A stretch of 64,000 nucleotides of DNA from an uncultured Muribaculaceae bacterium (GTDB taxonomy: Bacteria; Bacteroidota; Bacteroidia; Bacteroidales; Muribaculaceae), in assembly GCA_910584055.1 (NCBI GenBank), contig CAJTZS010000004.1:62001-126000 (forward strand), written 5' to 3'. The notes beneath the pieces were generated by a model that was given only the letters and a program-made list of their open reading frames with translations, was not told the DNA's origin and did not search any database. Made by a program: the position numbers and the translations under genes. This document shows, piece by piece, positions 6,430-16,617 of the stretch (position 1 is the first letter of the stretch; the number at the start of each line of letters is the position of its first letter).

Positions 6430-8619
6430 ATGAACTTAAAACATATACTCTTTCCTGTCCTTGCCGCAGTTGCACTAACCGGCTGCTCTGACAAAGAAGA
6501 TGAACCCGGAGGCGGCGAAAAGCCTCAATCGGGCAAATATCAACTTTCAGGTAAAGTCGAAAAAGGCCCGTTTGTCCGAGGCTCATCTATCAGCGTTCAA
6601 CCGCTCAATGAGAAAATGACCGCCATCGGAACGGTTTTCAACGGTGAAATCCGCGACGATGCCGGCTCTTTTGACCTTGGCCAAATAGAACTTGCTTCGC
6701 AATTTGTTCGCATCGCCACCGATGGCTACTACTACAACGAGGTCAGTGGCAATCTTTCCACAGGTCAGCTTCACCTTATCGCCCTCGCTGACCTATCCGA
6801 CAGGAGCACCGTCAATGTGAATATTCTTACGCACCTCAAATCGGCGCGTATTCAAAATCTCATGCAAGGAGGCAAGACCTTTGCCGAGGCAGATAAGCAA
6901 GCCCAAAAGGAACTGCTTACTCAGTTCGGCTTGCAGGCCTACGAATCCACTCCGGCGGAGTCTATGACTATCACGGCAGGAACCGATGGCTCAGGTGTCC
7001 TTATCGCCATTTCTTCGCTTGTGCTAAACAAGCGCTCTGATGCAGAAATAACTCAATACCTATCCTCTCTGTCGCAAGACCTTGCCGATGATGGCTCATT
7101 TTCCGAGGAAAACAAGAAGTCTATCGCCATTGATAGGGCAGATTTCCGCAACAATCTCGATTTTCTCGTATCGAATATCAAATCTCGATACGACGAGTTG
7201 AACCAATCTGTGCAGGTGCCGGACTTACGTTATTTCTACGACTGGAACGGCGATGGAATTGCCGGAAATGAAGTCAACGACAATCCTCAAATTACCCTTT
7301 CTCGCGAAAGTGTAGAATTTGATTACAACGGTGGTACCGCTGAAATTACGATTACTTCCAATGTAGTTCTCTCCTTGGAGAAACCAAAAGACCCTGACGG
7401 CTATTTGGACACAACCCCTGACGATTCATACACTGAGGATTCATTTGTTAGTGGCTTCTACCAAGACAACGACCCCGAAGGTGCTTCAATGACAGTTTCT
7501 TCTACTTATGAGAACGGAACTCTTACTATTTCCGTTCCCAAGTCAGAACGTCATACAAAACAAGAACGCACAGTTGTATTGTATGACCTTATGGGTGAAA
7601 TTCGAGTATCAATCCCCGTTTCTCTTGAAGCCAAACCTCGCACTCCTTCTGACACCAAACCCGCACTGGGAGATCAAGGTCGTGCTATCGTTTCAGGTTC
7701 ATTCGCCAAATTAGCATCTGCTCTGTCATGGATGTATTACGTTGAACGTGGGTACACCGGTATGTACCAATACTACGATGTAAAATGTCCGATGCACGTT
7801 AACGACAGTTTCAATTCACGAGCCTTTAGAAACGCTTATCAGGCAGTTGCTCAAAACAACCAAGTAATTAAGGCTTTAACCAGTGCAGGGTATTCTGATG
7901 CAATCCCATTCTTTACGCTGTTGAATGCAATTACATATACCGAGATGGTTGACAAGTGGGGCAACATCGGAATTGTAGAATTGTCTAAAGATGAATATAC
8001 CGGTCCGGCTCAACAATCCGCATCTGCAACTCTCAGATATCTCGAAGCAAAACTTGATGAAATCTCATCTTGCTTCACAGACCACAAATTAAATGCCAAC
8101 TTTAACGCTGATGATGCTTTCGATATGTCTAAGGACGTGTGGCGTATGGCGAAAGCCAACGTCTATATGGCTCTTAACGAGCCGTCACACGCCATGCCAT
8201 ATCTTCAGGATCTTGTTGACAGCCGCCGATACTCGCTCTCGTCAGGCAACGAATATGAAGCTAACAGCGGTACAATCTTGCATATCACCGTACCCGATGA
8301 AGTTATGCAAGGTCATACAATGAGCTACTATTCTTATGCCGACGTGCTTCTGCTTTTGGCTGAGTGCAACATAGCCACCGGCAATGCTTCAAAGGCTACC
8401 TCTCTCATCAATCAGGTAGCCAAAGCGAAGAATATCTCGGTCAGCGGCAATGCCATCGCCGATATTGAAACTCTGCGCAAGCAGCTTTTCATCCCTCGAT
8501 ACTTCGCTTTCCAAAAGCGCAACAACCTCGGAGGCTACGCTTCTTATCAGCATCTCTGGCCGATTCCGGGCGACCAACTTATGATGTCTACCGGATGGTC
8601 TCAGAATCCTGGTTATTAA
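6430..8619 (+). CDS. SusD-like lipoprotein with extra N-terminal domains
   Basis: A 729-residue outer-surface lipoprotein. The signal peptide MNLKHILFPVLAAVALTGC has a clear lipobox (LTGC) followed by acidic SDKEDEP, a surface-export type signal in Bacteroidetes. Residues about 35-300 form an unassigned region (begins LSGKVEKGPFVRGSSISVQP). About 305-410 resembles a BACON/Ig-like domain. About 415-729 looks like RagB/SusD: helical repeats, SYADVLLLLAECNIATGN, and the typical ending HLWPIPGDQLMMSTGWSQNPGY. No SusC partner is adjacent. It is the first gene of the restriction operon, 18 bases before hsdM. I infer a surface glycan- or peptide-binding protein, perhaps masking a phage receptor. Confidence 0.7.
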   Translation: MNLKHILFPVLAAVALTGCSDKEDEPGGGEKPQSGKYQLSGKVEKGPFVRGSSISVQPLNEKMTAIGTVFNGEIRDDAGSFDLGQIELASQFVRIATDGYYYNEVSGNLSTGQLHLIALADLSDRSTVNVNILTHLKSARIQNLMQGGKTFAEADKQAQKELLTQFGLQAYESTPAESMTITAGTDGSGVLIAISSLVLNKRSDAEITQYLSSLSQDLADDGSFSEENKKSIAIDRADFRNNLDFLVSNIKSRYDELNQSVQVPDLRYFYDWNGDGIAGNEVNDNPQITLSRESVEFDYNGGTAEITITSNVVLSLEKPKDPDGYLDTTPDDSYTEDSFVSGFYQDNDPEGASMTVSSTYENGTLTISVPKSERHTKQERTVVLYDLMGEIRVSIPVSLEAKPRTPSDTKPALGDQGRAIVSGSFAKLASALSWMYYVERGYTGMYQYYDVKCPMHVNDSFNSRAFRNAYQAVAQNNQVIKALTSAGYSDAIPFFTLLNAITYTEMVDKWGNIGIVELSKDEYTGPAQQSASATLRYLEAKLDEISSCFTDHKLNANFNADDAFDMSKDVWRMAKANVYMALNEPSHAMPYLQDLVDSRRYSLSSGNEYEANSGTILHITVPDEVMQGHTMSYYSYADVLLLLAECNIATGNASKATSLINQVAKAKNISVSGNAIADIETLRKQLFIPRYFAFQKRNNLGGYASYQHLWPIPGDQLMMSTGWSQNPGY

Positions 8620-8637
8620 TCTCAAATTTGAAGCTCA

Positions 8638-10152
8638 ATGATTACCGGACAGATAAAAAACCAAATAGATCAAATCTGGAATACCTTTTGGGAGAGTGCA
8701 GGTATCACTAACCCGATGTCGGTTCTTGAACAAATGACTTATTTGTTCTTTATGAAACTTCTCGACGATGCCGAGCTGCAAAGCGAGAAGATTTCACAGG
8801 AACTCGACCTCGGAGAACTGGAAAATCCTACGTTCCCTCTTGGGTCGTGGCATAACCCCGACACCGGCGAGGACGTGCCGGGCCAGTCGCTCCGTTGGCA
8901 CAACTTCAAGCAACTTGACCCCGACACAATGTTCCGCACCATTCAGCGCGATGTTTTCCCCTTCATCAAACATCTTAACAGCGGTGATGATTCCGCTTAT
9001 TCGCGCTTCATGGGTAATGCCAACTTCCTGATTGCCTCGCCCCGTGCCCTCGTCAAAATCGTTGACGGCATCGACACGCTCGAAATGAACGACCGCGATA
9101 CGATGGGCGACGTGTACGAATATATCCTCGGCAAAATGGCGGCAAGCGGTAAAAACGGACAATTCCGCACTCCGCGCCACATTATCCGCATGATGGTGGA
9201 GCTTATGCGCCCCACACTCAACGATACCGTCTGCGACCCTGCAATGGGTAGCGCCGGTTTTATCGTTGAGACCGCAAAGTATATCAAAAACCACTATCAG
9301 GCAGAGCTGATGAAGCAGCACAACGACGAACACTTCCGCCGCTCAATGCTTCACGGCTTCGATACCGACCAAACTATGTTGCGCATCGGTGCCATGAACC
9401 TCATGCTCCATGACATCAACAACCCCGATGTGGCTTTCCGCGATTCGCTTTCGAGCGACAACACCGATACCGACCGCTACACTCTGATTCTTGCAAATCC
9501 TCCGTTTGCCGGTAATCTCGACTACGAGGCGGTATCGAAGTCGCTTCTCGCCACTGCCAAAACGAAGAAAACCGAGTTGCTGTTCCTCTCGCTTTTCTTG
9601 CGCTCGCTCGCCCTTGGCGGTCGATGTGCTTCCATCGTTCCCGATGGCGTTTTAACCGGTACCTCAAACGCTCACAAAGCTATCCGTAAAGCCATCGTCG
9701 ACGACAACCGCCTCGAAGCGGTTATCTCCATGCCGTCAGGTGTGTTCAAACCTTATGCCGGAGTGTCTACCGCTATCCTGATTTTTACAAAAACAGGAGC
9801 GGGCGGCACTGATAAGGTTTGGTTCTACGACATGAAAGCCGACGGTTTTTCGCTTGATGACAAGCGCAATCCCGTTGCGGACAACGATATTCCCGACATC
9901 ATCGCTCGTTTCCACGCACTCGATGCGGAGGCTGACCGCACACGCACCGACAAGTCGTTCCTCGTGCCGGTCGACGAAATACGCGAACACGACTACGACC
10001 TCGCATTCAATACCTACAAAGAGACAATCCGCGAAGTCGTAGAATACGAAGCACCCGAAGTGCTTATCGGTCGCGCCGCTGCTCTTGCCGCCAAAATTGC
10101 CGACGGCATCAATTCGCTTCAATCACTAATCGCCGCCGACCATGAAGCATAA
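8638..10152 (+). CDS. hsdM: Type I restriction-modification DNA methyltransferase subunit
   Basis: A 504-residue N6-adenine methyltransferase of the HsdM family. The N-terminal helical HsdM_N domain (IKNQIDQIWNTFWESAGITN) is followed by the SAM-binding part with TPRHIIRMMVEL and DPAMGSAGFIVETA (motif I), and the catalytic LANPPFAGNLD (motif IV, NPPF). Length fits type I enzymes. It modifies the sequence chosen by HsdS and protects DNA from HsdR. The next gene overlaps by 11 bases, as is common for hsdM-hsdS pairs. All key motifs are intact, so it should be active. Confidence 0.95.
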   Translation: MITGQIKNQIDQIWNTFWESAGITNPMSVLEQMTYLFFMKLLDDAELQSEKISQELDLGELENPTFPLGSWHNPDTGEDVPGQSLRWHNFKQLDPDTMFRTIQRDVFPFIKHLNSGDDSAYSRFMGNANFLIASPRALVKIVDGIDTLEMNDRDTMGDVYEYILGKMAASGKNGQFRTPRHIIRMMVELMRPTLNDTVCDPAMGSAGFIVETAKYIKNHYQAELMKQHNDEHFRRSMLHGFDTDQTMLRIGAMNLMLHDINNPDVAFRDSLSSDNTDTDRYTLILANPPFAGNLDYEAVSKSLLATAKTKKTELLFLSLFLRSLALGGRCASIVPDGVLTGTSNAHKAIRKAIVDDNRLEAVISMPSGVFKPYAGVSTAILIFTKTGAGGTDKVWFYDMKADGFSLDDKRNPVADNDIPDIIARFHALDAEADRTRTDKSFLVPVDEIREHDYDLAFNTYKETIREVVEYEAPEVLIGRAAALAAKIADGINSLQSLIAADHEA

Positions 10153-11320
10153 TCTGACAAAAGGTCGAATGGATGATTTCTTTATCTTGCGAATGGGTAA
10201 AACCCCTCCGCGAGATAACTCTGATTATTGGCTTAATGGTACTAATAATTGGGTGGCAATTAGCGATATGGGTAAGTCCAAATACATATCCGCTACGAGC
10301 GAATGTATTACAGACAAAGGTATAGCTGATTGTAATATGGTTCCTGTACCTACAAATACAGTTATTATGAGCTTCAAGCTCTCCATCGGGAAAACTGCCA
10401 TTACAAGTAAGCCTATTTTTACAAATGAGGCGATAATGTCATTTTTACCTAAAACTGAATTTGCTGATAATATTCTTGTTGATTACATTTACTATTATCT
10501 CTTGGGGCATCGTTGGGGCGGTACAGGCAAAAAGGCAGTTATGGGAGTTACACTTAATAAAGCTTCTTTATCCGCTACTCCCTTCTCTTTCCCTTCTCTG
10601 GCAGACCAAAAGCAAGCCATAGCGGAACTTAACAAAATAAACGAGACGATTGAAGATTGCCGCGAGTTGCTTCGCAACCTCGATGCCCTCGCTCAATCTC
10701 TTTTCTACGACTTCTTCGGCGACCCGGTCACCAACCCCAAAGGTTTTATTCAAAATAAACTTAAAGAAGTCGCTATTGTTAAAATTGGACCATTTGGTAG
10801 TCTGCTTCATAAAGAAGATTATATCAACGGTGGAACTCCCTTGGTTAATCCCGTTCATATGCTGAACGGTTATGTGAAAATCGATAAAGATTTTTCTATT
10901 GATGATGATAAAAAAGAGTTATTATCAAGCTATTTACTCAGAACTAATGACATTGTATTTGGTAGACGAGGAGATATAGGTAGATGTGCTTTAATTACCG
11001 CAGAAGAAGATGGCTTTTTATGTGGAACAGGTAGTCTATTTGTCCGCTTTTATACTCAAATAAACTCATTGTTTGCTCTCTGGTGCTTTATGCAACCATC
11101 TGTGAAAAAGTTTTTGATTGACAAGGCAAAAGGAGCTACTATGTTAAATATAAACTGCGGTATCGTAGAATCTATTCCTTTGATTCTTCCGCCGCTCGAA
11201 CTTCAAGAGAAGTTTGCCGAGCGTATCGAGCAAATTGAGGCACAAAAGAAAGTTGTCGAGAGTACGATTGCAGAACTGCAAACGCTTCTCGACAGCCGCA
11301 TGGACTATTGGTTTAATTAA
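10142..11320 (+). CDS. hsdS: Type I restriction-modification specificity subunit
   Basis: A 392-residue HsdS with two target recognition domains, each followed by a conserved helical spacer. The first spacer is INETIEDCRELLRNLDALAQ leading into LFYDFFGDPVTNPKG; the second is RIEQIEAQKKVVESTIAELQ near the C-terminus. The two recognition domains are AT-rich, while the spacers and the flanking hsdM and hsdR are GC-rich; that is the mosaic expected when recognition domains are exchanged. It sets the DNA sequence recognised by the complex. It overlaps hsdM and ends 11 bases before hsdR. Confidence 0.93.
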   Translation: MKHNLTKGRMDDFFILRMGKTPPRDNSDYWLNGTNNWVAISDMGKSKYISATSECITDKGIADCNMVPVPTNTVIMSFKLSIGKTAITSKPIFTNEAIMSFLPKTEFADNILVDYIYYYLLGHRWGGTGKKAVMGVTLNKASLSATPFSFPSLADQKQAIAELNKINETIEDCRELLRNLDALAQSLFYDFFGDPVTNPKGFIQNKLKEVAIVKIGPFGSLLHKEDYINGGTPLVNPVHMLNGYVKIDKDFSIDDDKKELLSSYLLRTNDIVFGRRGDIGRCALITAEEDGFLCGTGSLFVRFYTQINSLFALWCFMQPSVKKFLIDKAKGATMLNINCGIVESIPLILPPLELQEKFAERIEQIEAQKKVVESTIAELQTLLDSRMDYWFN

Positions 11321-11331
11321 AGCTCTCCACT

Positions 11332-14300
11332 ATGCTGAATTTCGACTACCTTAAAGATATACCGGAACTTGCACAACTCCACCAATTCTGCGACCTGTGC
11401 GAGCAACGACAATACACCGAGCCGGATTCGTCAGCCATCAATGCCCGCAAGGCTCTTGAATGGCTTGTCAAGGCTATATATAAAATGAAAGGCGTTGAGC
11501 CGGGCGAACGTGCTTCGCTTCTGCAACTCACCACCGCCGACGTGTTCGCCGACTTTCTCGCTGACCCCGAATTGATGAAAGCGGTTCATTGGGTCAGAAA
11601 AGTCGGAAACCTCGCCGCCCATGATGGCAAGGTTACACGCAGCGATGCATTCTTTACCGTGCTCAACCTTTATAACCTCGTTGGCGGTGTGCTTCTCAAA
11701 CTACGAGTGCTCGATACACTCGCACCGTTTGACAAGTCGCTTCTGCCTACTCGACAGCCGCGCCCGCGCATCCTGGTTGTCCGCGCCGAGCAAACGCCTG
11801 AGGCTTTTGCCGATACGGTTGAGCCGGTTAAGGTTGCCGAAGCTCCGCAGGTCAAAGCTGATCTTTCATGGGGCGACATCTCGGAAGCCGAGACGCGCCG
11901 CCGCTTCATCGACCTTATGCTCCGCGAAGCAGGTTGGGAGGTGCTGGAAACAGAGGGCGACGTCGTAGGCGGCAAAGCCTGTATTGAAGTCGAGGTCAAC
12001 GGTATGCCGAACAGCGCCGGTAAAGGTTATGCCGACTATGTGCTGTTTGGCACCGACGGCAAGCCTCTTGCCGTGGTTGAAGCCAAACGCACCAGCAAAG
12101 ATGCAGTTGTCGGCAAACATCAGGCAGAGCTTTACGCCGACTGTCTCGAAAAGCGTTATCATGTGCGCCCGGTGATTTACTACACCAACGGTTACGAAAT
12201 TCACTGCATCGACGGTCTCGGATATCCGGCTCGCCGTCTCTATGCTTTCCACACCGCCAAAGACCTTGAATTGATAATGTCGCGGCGCACATCTCGCCCC
12301 GACATTTCCGATTTCTCGGTCAATGACCAAATCTCTGACCGATATTATCAGAAGCGAGCCATCAAAAATATGTGCGAGTGGTTCAATGAACGCCATCGCC
12401 GAGGTCTGCTCGTCATGGCTACCGGCACTGGCAAAACCCGTACCGCCATCTCGCTCGTCGACGTGTTGCAGCGCAACAACTGGGTCAAGAACACTCTGTT
12501 TCTTGCAGACCGTACTTCGCTCGTCAATCAGGCGGCTCGCAACTTCTCGAAGTTGCTCCCGAATACATCGGTTACTGTTTTGAGCGACAAAACTACCGAT
12601 GTCGACCCGAACGCCCGTATCACGTTCTCGACATATCAGACTATGATTAACTACGTCAACACCGACCAAAAGCCGTACAGCGTCGGCAGATTTGACCTGA
12701 TAATCATAGACGAGGCCCACCGCTCCGTATTCGGTAAATTCGGCGACATATTCCGCTACTTCGACTCTCTGCTCGTGGGGCTTACAGCTACCCCTCGCGA
12801 GCAGGTGGATAAGTCAACATACGAACTTCTCCACCTCGAAGGAGGTCAGCCGACCGACTACTACGAATATACCGAAGCGGTCAAAGATAAATACCTCGTG
12901 GACTACGAGGCATATATCCGCGGCTCAAAGGTCGTCAACGAGGGCATCAAGTATGATGATCTCTCTGACGACGAAAAGCAGCAGCTTGAACAGGTGTGGG
13001 AATACGAACAGGTCAACAAAGACCCTGACGCTGACTGGGAGCCGCGCGACATCGGCGAACAGGAGATATACAAGTATATCTACAACACCGATACCATCGA
13101 CAAGATGCTTCAAGACCTTATGACTAACGGCTTGAAAGTGCAGTCGGGCGAGCTGATTGGCAAAACCATCATCTTCGCCATGAACTCCAAGACAGCGAAG
13201 CTCATTGTCGAACGCTTCAACTTGCTTTATCCCGAATACGGCAACGGCTTCTGCGAGCAGATTGATTACTCTATCAACTACTCGCAAGACCTTATCGACA
13301 AGTTTAGCCTCCGCGACAAAATGCCGCAGATTGCTGTGTCGGTCGATATGCTCGATACCGGTATAGACGTGCCCGACGTGCTCAATCTTGTTTTCTTCAA
13401 ACGTGTGCGCTCGCGCATCAAGTTTATGCAGATGATTGGCCGCGGCACTCGTCTAAGCCCTGACATCTTCGGCGATGGTCAGGACAAAGAGCTTTTCTAC
13501 ATCTTCGACTGGGGCGGCAACTTCAAATACTTCGGCGAGAATCCCAAGGAGGGCAAAGCCGTTAAGACAACATCGCTCACCGAGCGACTGTTTGGTGTAC
13601 GAGCCGACATTGCCTGTGCTCTGCAAGCACCGCAATATCAGGCTGACGACTTTGCCAAGGGGCTTCACGACGAATTGAAGCAGATTCTTCAAGCCGAGGT
13701 TGGCAAGCTCGACGATGCTCACATTGCTGTGCGTAACCACTGGCCTGCGGTCGATAAATTCCGCAAGCCTGAGACGTGGCAGTACATCTCCGAGGTCGAT
13801 GTCCTCGACTTGAAAAATGAAGTTGCTCCGCTTCTTCCCAAGTCGCTCGAAAACGAACTCGCCAAGAAATTCGACCTGCTTTCGCTGTACGTTCAACTCG
13901 GCCTGGTCGACGAAAACTTTGACAGTGGCCGCCACGAGGGACAAATCACTCGTATTGCCGACGCACTGCGTAAACGCGCTACCATTCCCGATATTCAGGC
14001 TAAAATGCCGTTGCTAAACGAAGTTATGACCTCGGCATTTTGGGATAACAAGACCCTCGCCTCTATCGAGAATATGCGCCATGAGCTTCGCGACCTTATG
14101 AAATATCTTGTCAGCGATGGAGGCAAGACTTTCACCGTAACAATCGAGGACGATGTTACCGATGGCGGTGTTGCTCCAAAAATCAACACCGACGTAAGTT
14201 ATCGCGAAAAACTTCTTGATTTCCTTACGCAGCATCGCGACCACCCCGTATTGCAGAAAATCCATAATCTCGAATACCTGTCAAGCGAGGACATCGACGA

Positions 14301-14661
14301 ACTGGAACGTATCTTGTGGCAAGAACTCGGCAGCAAAGAGGACTACGAACGCTACCTTAAACGCGAAAAAATGACTGCCGACATTCCTGTGGCCGCATTT
14401 ATCCGCAAGATCGTAGGTCTCGACCGCCAAAAGGCTATCGCTCTTTTCACCGAGTTTATTTCTGCAAATACGCTCACCGCCGGTCAGGAAGAATTTATCA
14501 ACAACATTCTGAACTATGTCTGCATGAACGGCGACATGGAAAAAACTGTGTTCCGCGACAACCGCATTTTCCGTGATTCTCTCTTGAAATATTTCCCCAA
14601 CAAAGCAGCCCAAGTGGCGAAATTCGTGGCTATGCTCCACGACGCCATCACTGCCGCATAA
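11332..14661 (+). CDS. hsdR: Type I restriction endonuclease/translocase subunit
   Basis: A 1109-residue motor-nuclease. Residues 1-140 look like a DUF4145-type helical domain (SAINARKALEWLVKAIYKM and GNLAAHDGK). The nuclease domain follows, with YADYVLFGTDGKPLAVVEAK giving the D...ExK residues. The helicase part has MATGTGKTRTAIS (Walker A), LIIIDEAHRS (DEAH box), GLTATP and QMIGRGTRLSPD (motif VI). A long helical C-terminus binds the rest of the complex. It translocates and cuts DNA lacking HsdM modification. All motifs are intact. The next gene starts 12 bases after the stop. Confidence 0.94.
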   Translation: MLNFDYLKDIPELAQLHQFCDLCEQRQYTEPDSSAINARKALEWLVKAIYKMKGVEPGERASLLQLTTADVFADFLADPELMKAVHWVRKVGNLAAHDGKVTRSDAFFTVLNLYNLVGGVLLKLRVLDTLAPFDKSLLPTRQPRPRILVVRAEQTPEAFADTVEPVKVAEAPQVKADLSWGDISEAETRRRFIDLMLREAGWEVLETEGDVVGGKACIEVEVNGMPNSAGKGYADYVLFGTDGKPLAVVEAKRTSKDAVVGKHQAELYADCLEKRYHVRPVIYYTNGYEIHCIDGLGYPARRLYAFHTAKDLELIMSRRTSRPDISDFSVNDQISDRYYQKRAIKNMCEWFNERHRRGLLVMATGTGKTRTAISLVDVLQRNNWVKNTLFLADRTSLVNQAARNFSKLLPNTSVTVLSDKTTDVDPNARITFSTYQTMINYVNTDQKPYSVGRFDLIIIDEAHRSVFGKFGDIFRYFDSLLVGLTATPREQVDKSTYELLHLEGGQPTDYYEYTEAVKDKYLVDYEAYIRGSKVVNEGIKYDDLSDDEKQQLEQVWEYEQVNKDPDADWEPRDIGEQEIYKYIYNTDTIDKMLQDLMTNGLKVQSGELIGKTIIFAMNSKTAKLIVERFNLLYPEYGNGFCEQIDYSINYSQDLIDKFSLRDKMPQIAVSVDMLDTGIDVPDVLNLVFFKRVRSRIKFMQMIGRGTRLSPDIFGDGQDKELFYIFDWGGNFKYFGENPKEGKAVKTTSLTERLFGVRADIACALQAPQYQADDFAKGLHDELKQILQAEVGKLDDAHIAVRNHWPAVDKFRKPETWQYISEVDVLDLKNEVAPLLPKSLENELAKKFDLLSLYVQLGLVDENFDSGRHEGQITRIADALRKRATIPDIQAKMPLLNEVMTSAFWDNKTLASIENMRHELRDLMKYLVSDGGKTFTVTIEDDVTDGGVAPKINTDVSYREKLLDFLTQHRDHPVLQKIHNLEYLSSEDIDELERILWQELGSKEDYERYLKREKMTADIPVAAFIRKIVGLDRQKAIALFTEFISANTLTAGQEEFINNILNYVCMNGDMEKTVFRDNRIFRDSLLKYFPNKAAQVAKFVAMLHDAITAA

Positions 14662-14673
14662 ATCTATAATAGA

Positions 14674-15477
14674 ATGAAGTGCCTATCCATACAGCAACCC
14701 TGGGCCTCGCTTATTGCCTGTGGAATTAAAGATATTGAAAACCGCACCGACAGGAAACTCGTGCCGCCACAGCGTTTACTGATTCATGTCGGTGCCAAGG
14801 CTCGATGCTCGCTTGACAGCCTGCCTCTCGCATACGAGTTGCCAATCCAATTCGCAGAGGAAATCGGTGCTTTCGACCGTAATTCGGAATTGGTAAAGTC
14901 TGCAATAATCGGCTATGTCGATGTCGTGGATATTGTCAATGACTCCAAATCTCTTTGGGCACAATATGCCCCCGATGGGGAGAAACAGATTCTTCATTAC
15001 GTCCTCAAAAACGCTAAGTTATTCAAAACCCCAATCCTCGGTGTCAAAGGCCGTCTCGGAGTCTGGGATATTCCGGAGATTGACGAGAACAATTTGCCTG
15101 AAACCGTCGATCTCCCCAAGGTGGAGCGCAACGGCCAGACTATCATTATTCCTCTTGGGCCTGAACTTTGGTCGCAATTTTCCGAGTGGTATAATAACTC
15201 TGATATACCTGAATTTGAATTTGAGCTTACTGCTCTTGATTCAAATATTGACTTCTTCTTCAAAAATGGAGACGGCGAGGACGCAGACCTCGAACCTTTA
15301 CCAACCAAGCAAATCATCCTGAAATCAAAAGATGGTGAGGGAATAACTACTGACTTCGTCGATATTTATTCTGAATGTCTTACTTGGGAGGATACCGGCG
15401 AGCCTATCTACTACGAAGATGAAGCGGGCAACGAATACGTTGCTGCCACAATCCATATCACCGTAAAACGCAAGTAA
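14674..15477 (+). CDS. ASCH-domain protein
   Basis: A 267-residue protein. The first 150 residues match the ASCH fold: MKCLSIQQPWASLIACGIKD, ENRTDRK, LLIHVGAKA, then a strand with IIGYVDVVDIV and GRLGVWDI. ASCH domains resemble PUA domains and bind RNA or modified nucleotides; some have nuclease or amidohydrolase activity. The C-terminal 110 residues are acidic and unassigned. Its place between hsdR and a nuclease-like gene, with 12- and 5-base gaps, suggests a defence-linked role such as sensing modified bases. That role is inferred from context. Confidence 0.75.
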   Translation: MKCLSIQQPWASLIACGIKDIENRTDRKLVPPQRLLIHVGAKARCSLDSLPLAYELPIQFAEEIGAFDRNSELVKSAIIGYVDVVDIVNDSKSLWAQYAPDGEKQILHYVLKNAKLFKTPILGVKGRLGVWDIPEIDENNLPETVDLPKVERNGQTIIIPLGPELWSQFSEWYNNSDIPEFEFELTALDSNIDFFFKNGDGEDADLEPLPTKQIILKSKDGEGITTDFVDIYSECLTWEDTGEPIYYEDEAGNEYVAATIHITVKRK

Positions 15478-15482
15478 CGATT

Positions 15483-16610
15483 ATGTTTATTCTCGACCAA
15501 GATAACAACCAACTCCAAAAAGCCAAGGTGTGCAGCTTTAAGGAGCTAAATCTTGAAGAGCGCAAGCATCTTCAAGAATGGATAGCAAATGAGCCTTCAT
15601 CTCTCGGAGAAGAACTTCTCATTATTCAAAAAGAATTTGATGGTTTCGCCGATACTAAAGAACGCCTCGACCTTCTCGCCATTGACAAGCAGGGGCGGCT
15701 CGTCATCATTGAGAACAAGCTTGATGATTCCGGTCGTGATGTTACATGGCAAGCAATCAAATACGCATCATATTGTTCGAGCCTTTCCAAAGCGGAGATA
15801 ATTCAGATTTATCAGAAATATCTCGCCGGAAAGGATGTCAATGCCGAAGAATCTATCAGTGAGTTCATGGATGGCACACCCATCGAGGAAATTGAACTTA
15901 ATCCCGACAACTCACAACGTATCTTCTTCGTTGCCGCCAATTTCCGAAAGGAGGTTACATCCTCGGTGCTTTGGCTTTCTAACTTTGGTCTTAATATCAA
16001 ATGTTTCAAGGTCACACCATATCAATACAACAGCCGTGTATTGATTGATTTCGACCAAATTATTCCGATTAAAGACACCGAGGATTACACCATTAGGATG
16101 GCTACCAAGAAACAGGAAGCCGCGCAAGAAGCAGGTGCGACTACCGTGCGCCGCAATAAACGCTATGCCTATTGGCAAGAGTTTATTGAGTATAACAAGA
16201 AAGTTGGAGGCCCATTTGCTACGTCAAATGGCACTCCCGACGCTTGGCTCGGCAAGTCAGTTGGTATCAGCGGAATGTCATGCAATGTTACGATTAACAA
16301 TGCCAATACATCTACTGAACTTTATATCAACTTCGGAGATAAGACCACGAATAAAGAAGCCTTCGATTTTCTGCAACAATATCAAACGGAAATAGATCAG
16401 GCTCTTTCTTCGTACAAACTTGACTGGCAACGCATGGATGACAGAGTAACTTGCCGTATCCGCGTTACCCACAGTGATTTGAGCTACCTCAATGATGACC
16501 AAAAAGATGAAATCTTTGTGTTCCTCACTGAATCTGCAAAGGCGTTTATCAACGTCTTTAGCAAGTATGCTCAAAAGTATAAGAAACAGTTGGCTCAGCC
16601 TCATAAATAG
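15483..16610 (+). CDS. PD-(D/E)XK nuclease-like protein with DUF4268-like C-terminus
   Basis: A 375-residue protein. Residues about 55-85 carry a nuclease core: RLDLLAIDKQGRLVIIENKL, giving the Asp and the E-N-K triad, followed by a helix (VTWQAIKYASYCSSL). The C-terminal 160 residues (RRNKRYAYWQEFIEY, then SWxxK-like alternation ending VFSKYAQKYKKQ) resemble DUF4268, often found in restriction-like or defence proteins. I infer a metal-dependent DNA endonuclease. It is translationally close to the ASCH gene (5 bases) and the next gene (7 bases). No partner methylase other than HsdM is nearby. Confidence 0.75.
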   Translation: MFILDQDNNQLQKAKVCSFKELNLEERKHLQEWIANEPSSLGEELLIIQKEFDGFADTKERLDLLAIDKQGRLVIIENKLDDSGRDVTWQAIKYASYCSSLSKAEIIQIYQKYLAGKDVNAEESISEFMDGTPIEEIELNPDNSQRIFFVAANFRKEVTSSVLWLSNFGLNIKCFKVTPYQYNSRVLIDFDQIIPIKDTEDYTIRMATKKQEAAQEAGATTVRRNKRYAYWQEFIEYNKKVGGPFATSNGTPDAWLGKSVGISGMSCNVTINNANTSTELYINFGDKTTNKEAFDFLQQYQTEIDQALSSYKLDWQRMDDRVTCRIRVTHSDLSYLNDDQKDEIFVFLTESAKAFINVFSKYAQKYKKQLAQPHK

Positions 16611-16617
16611 AACAACT

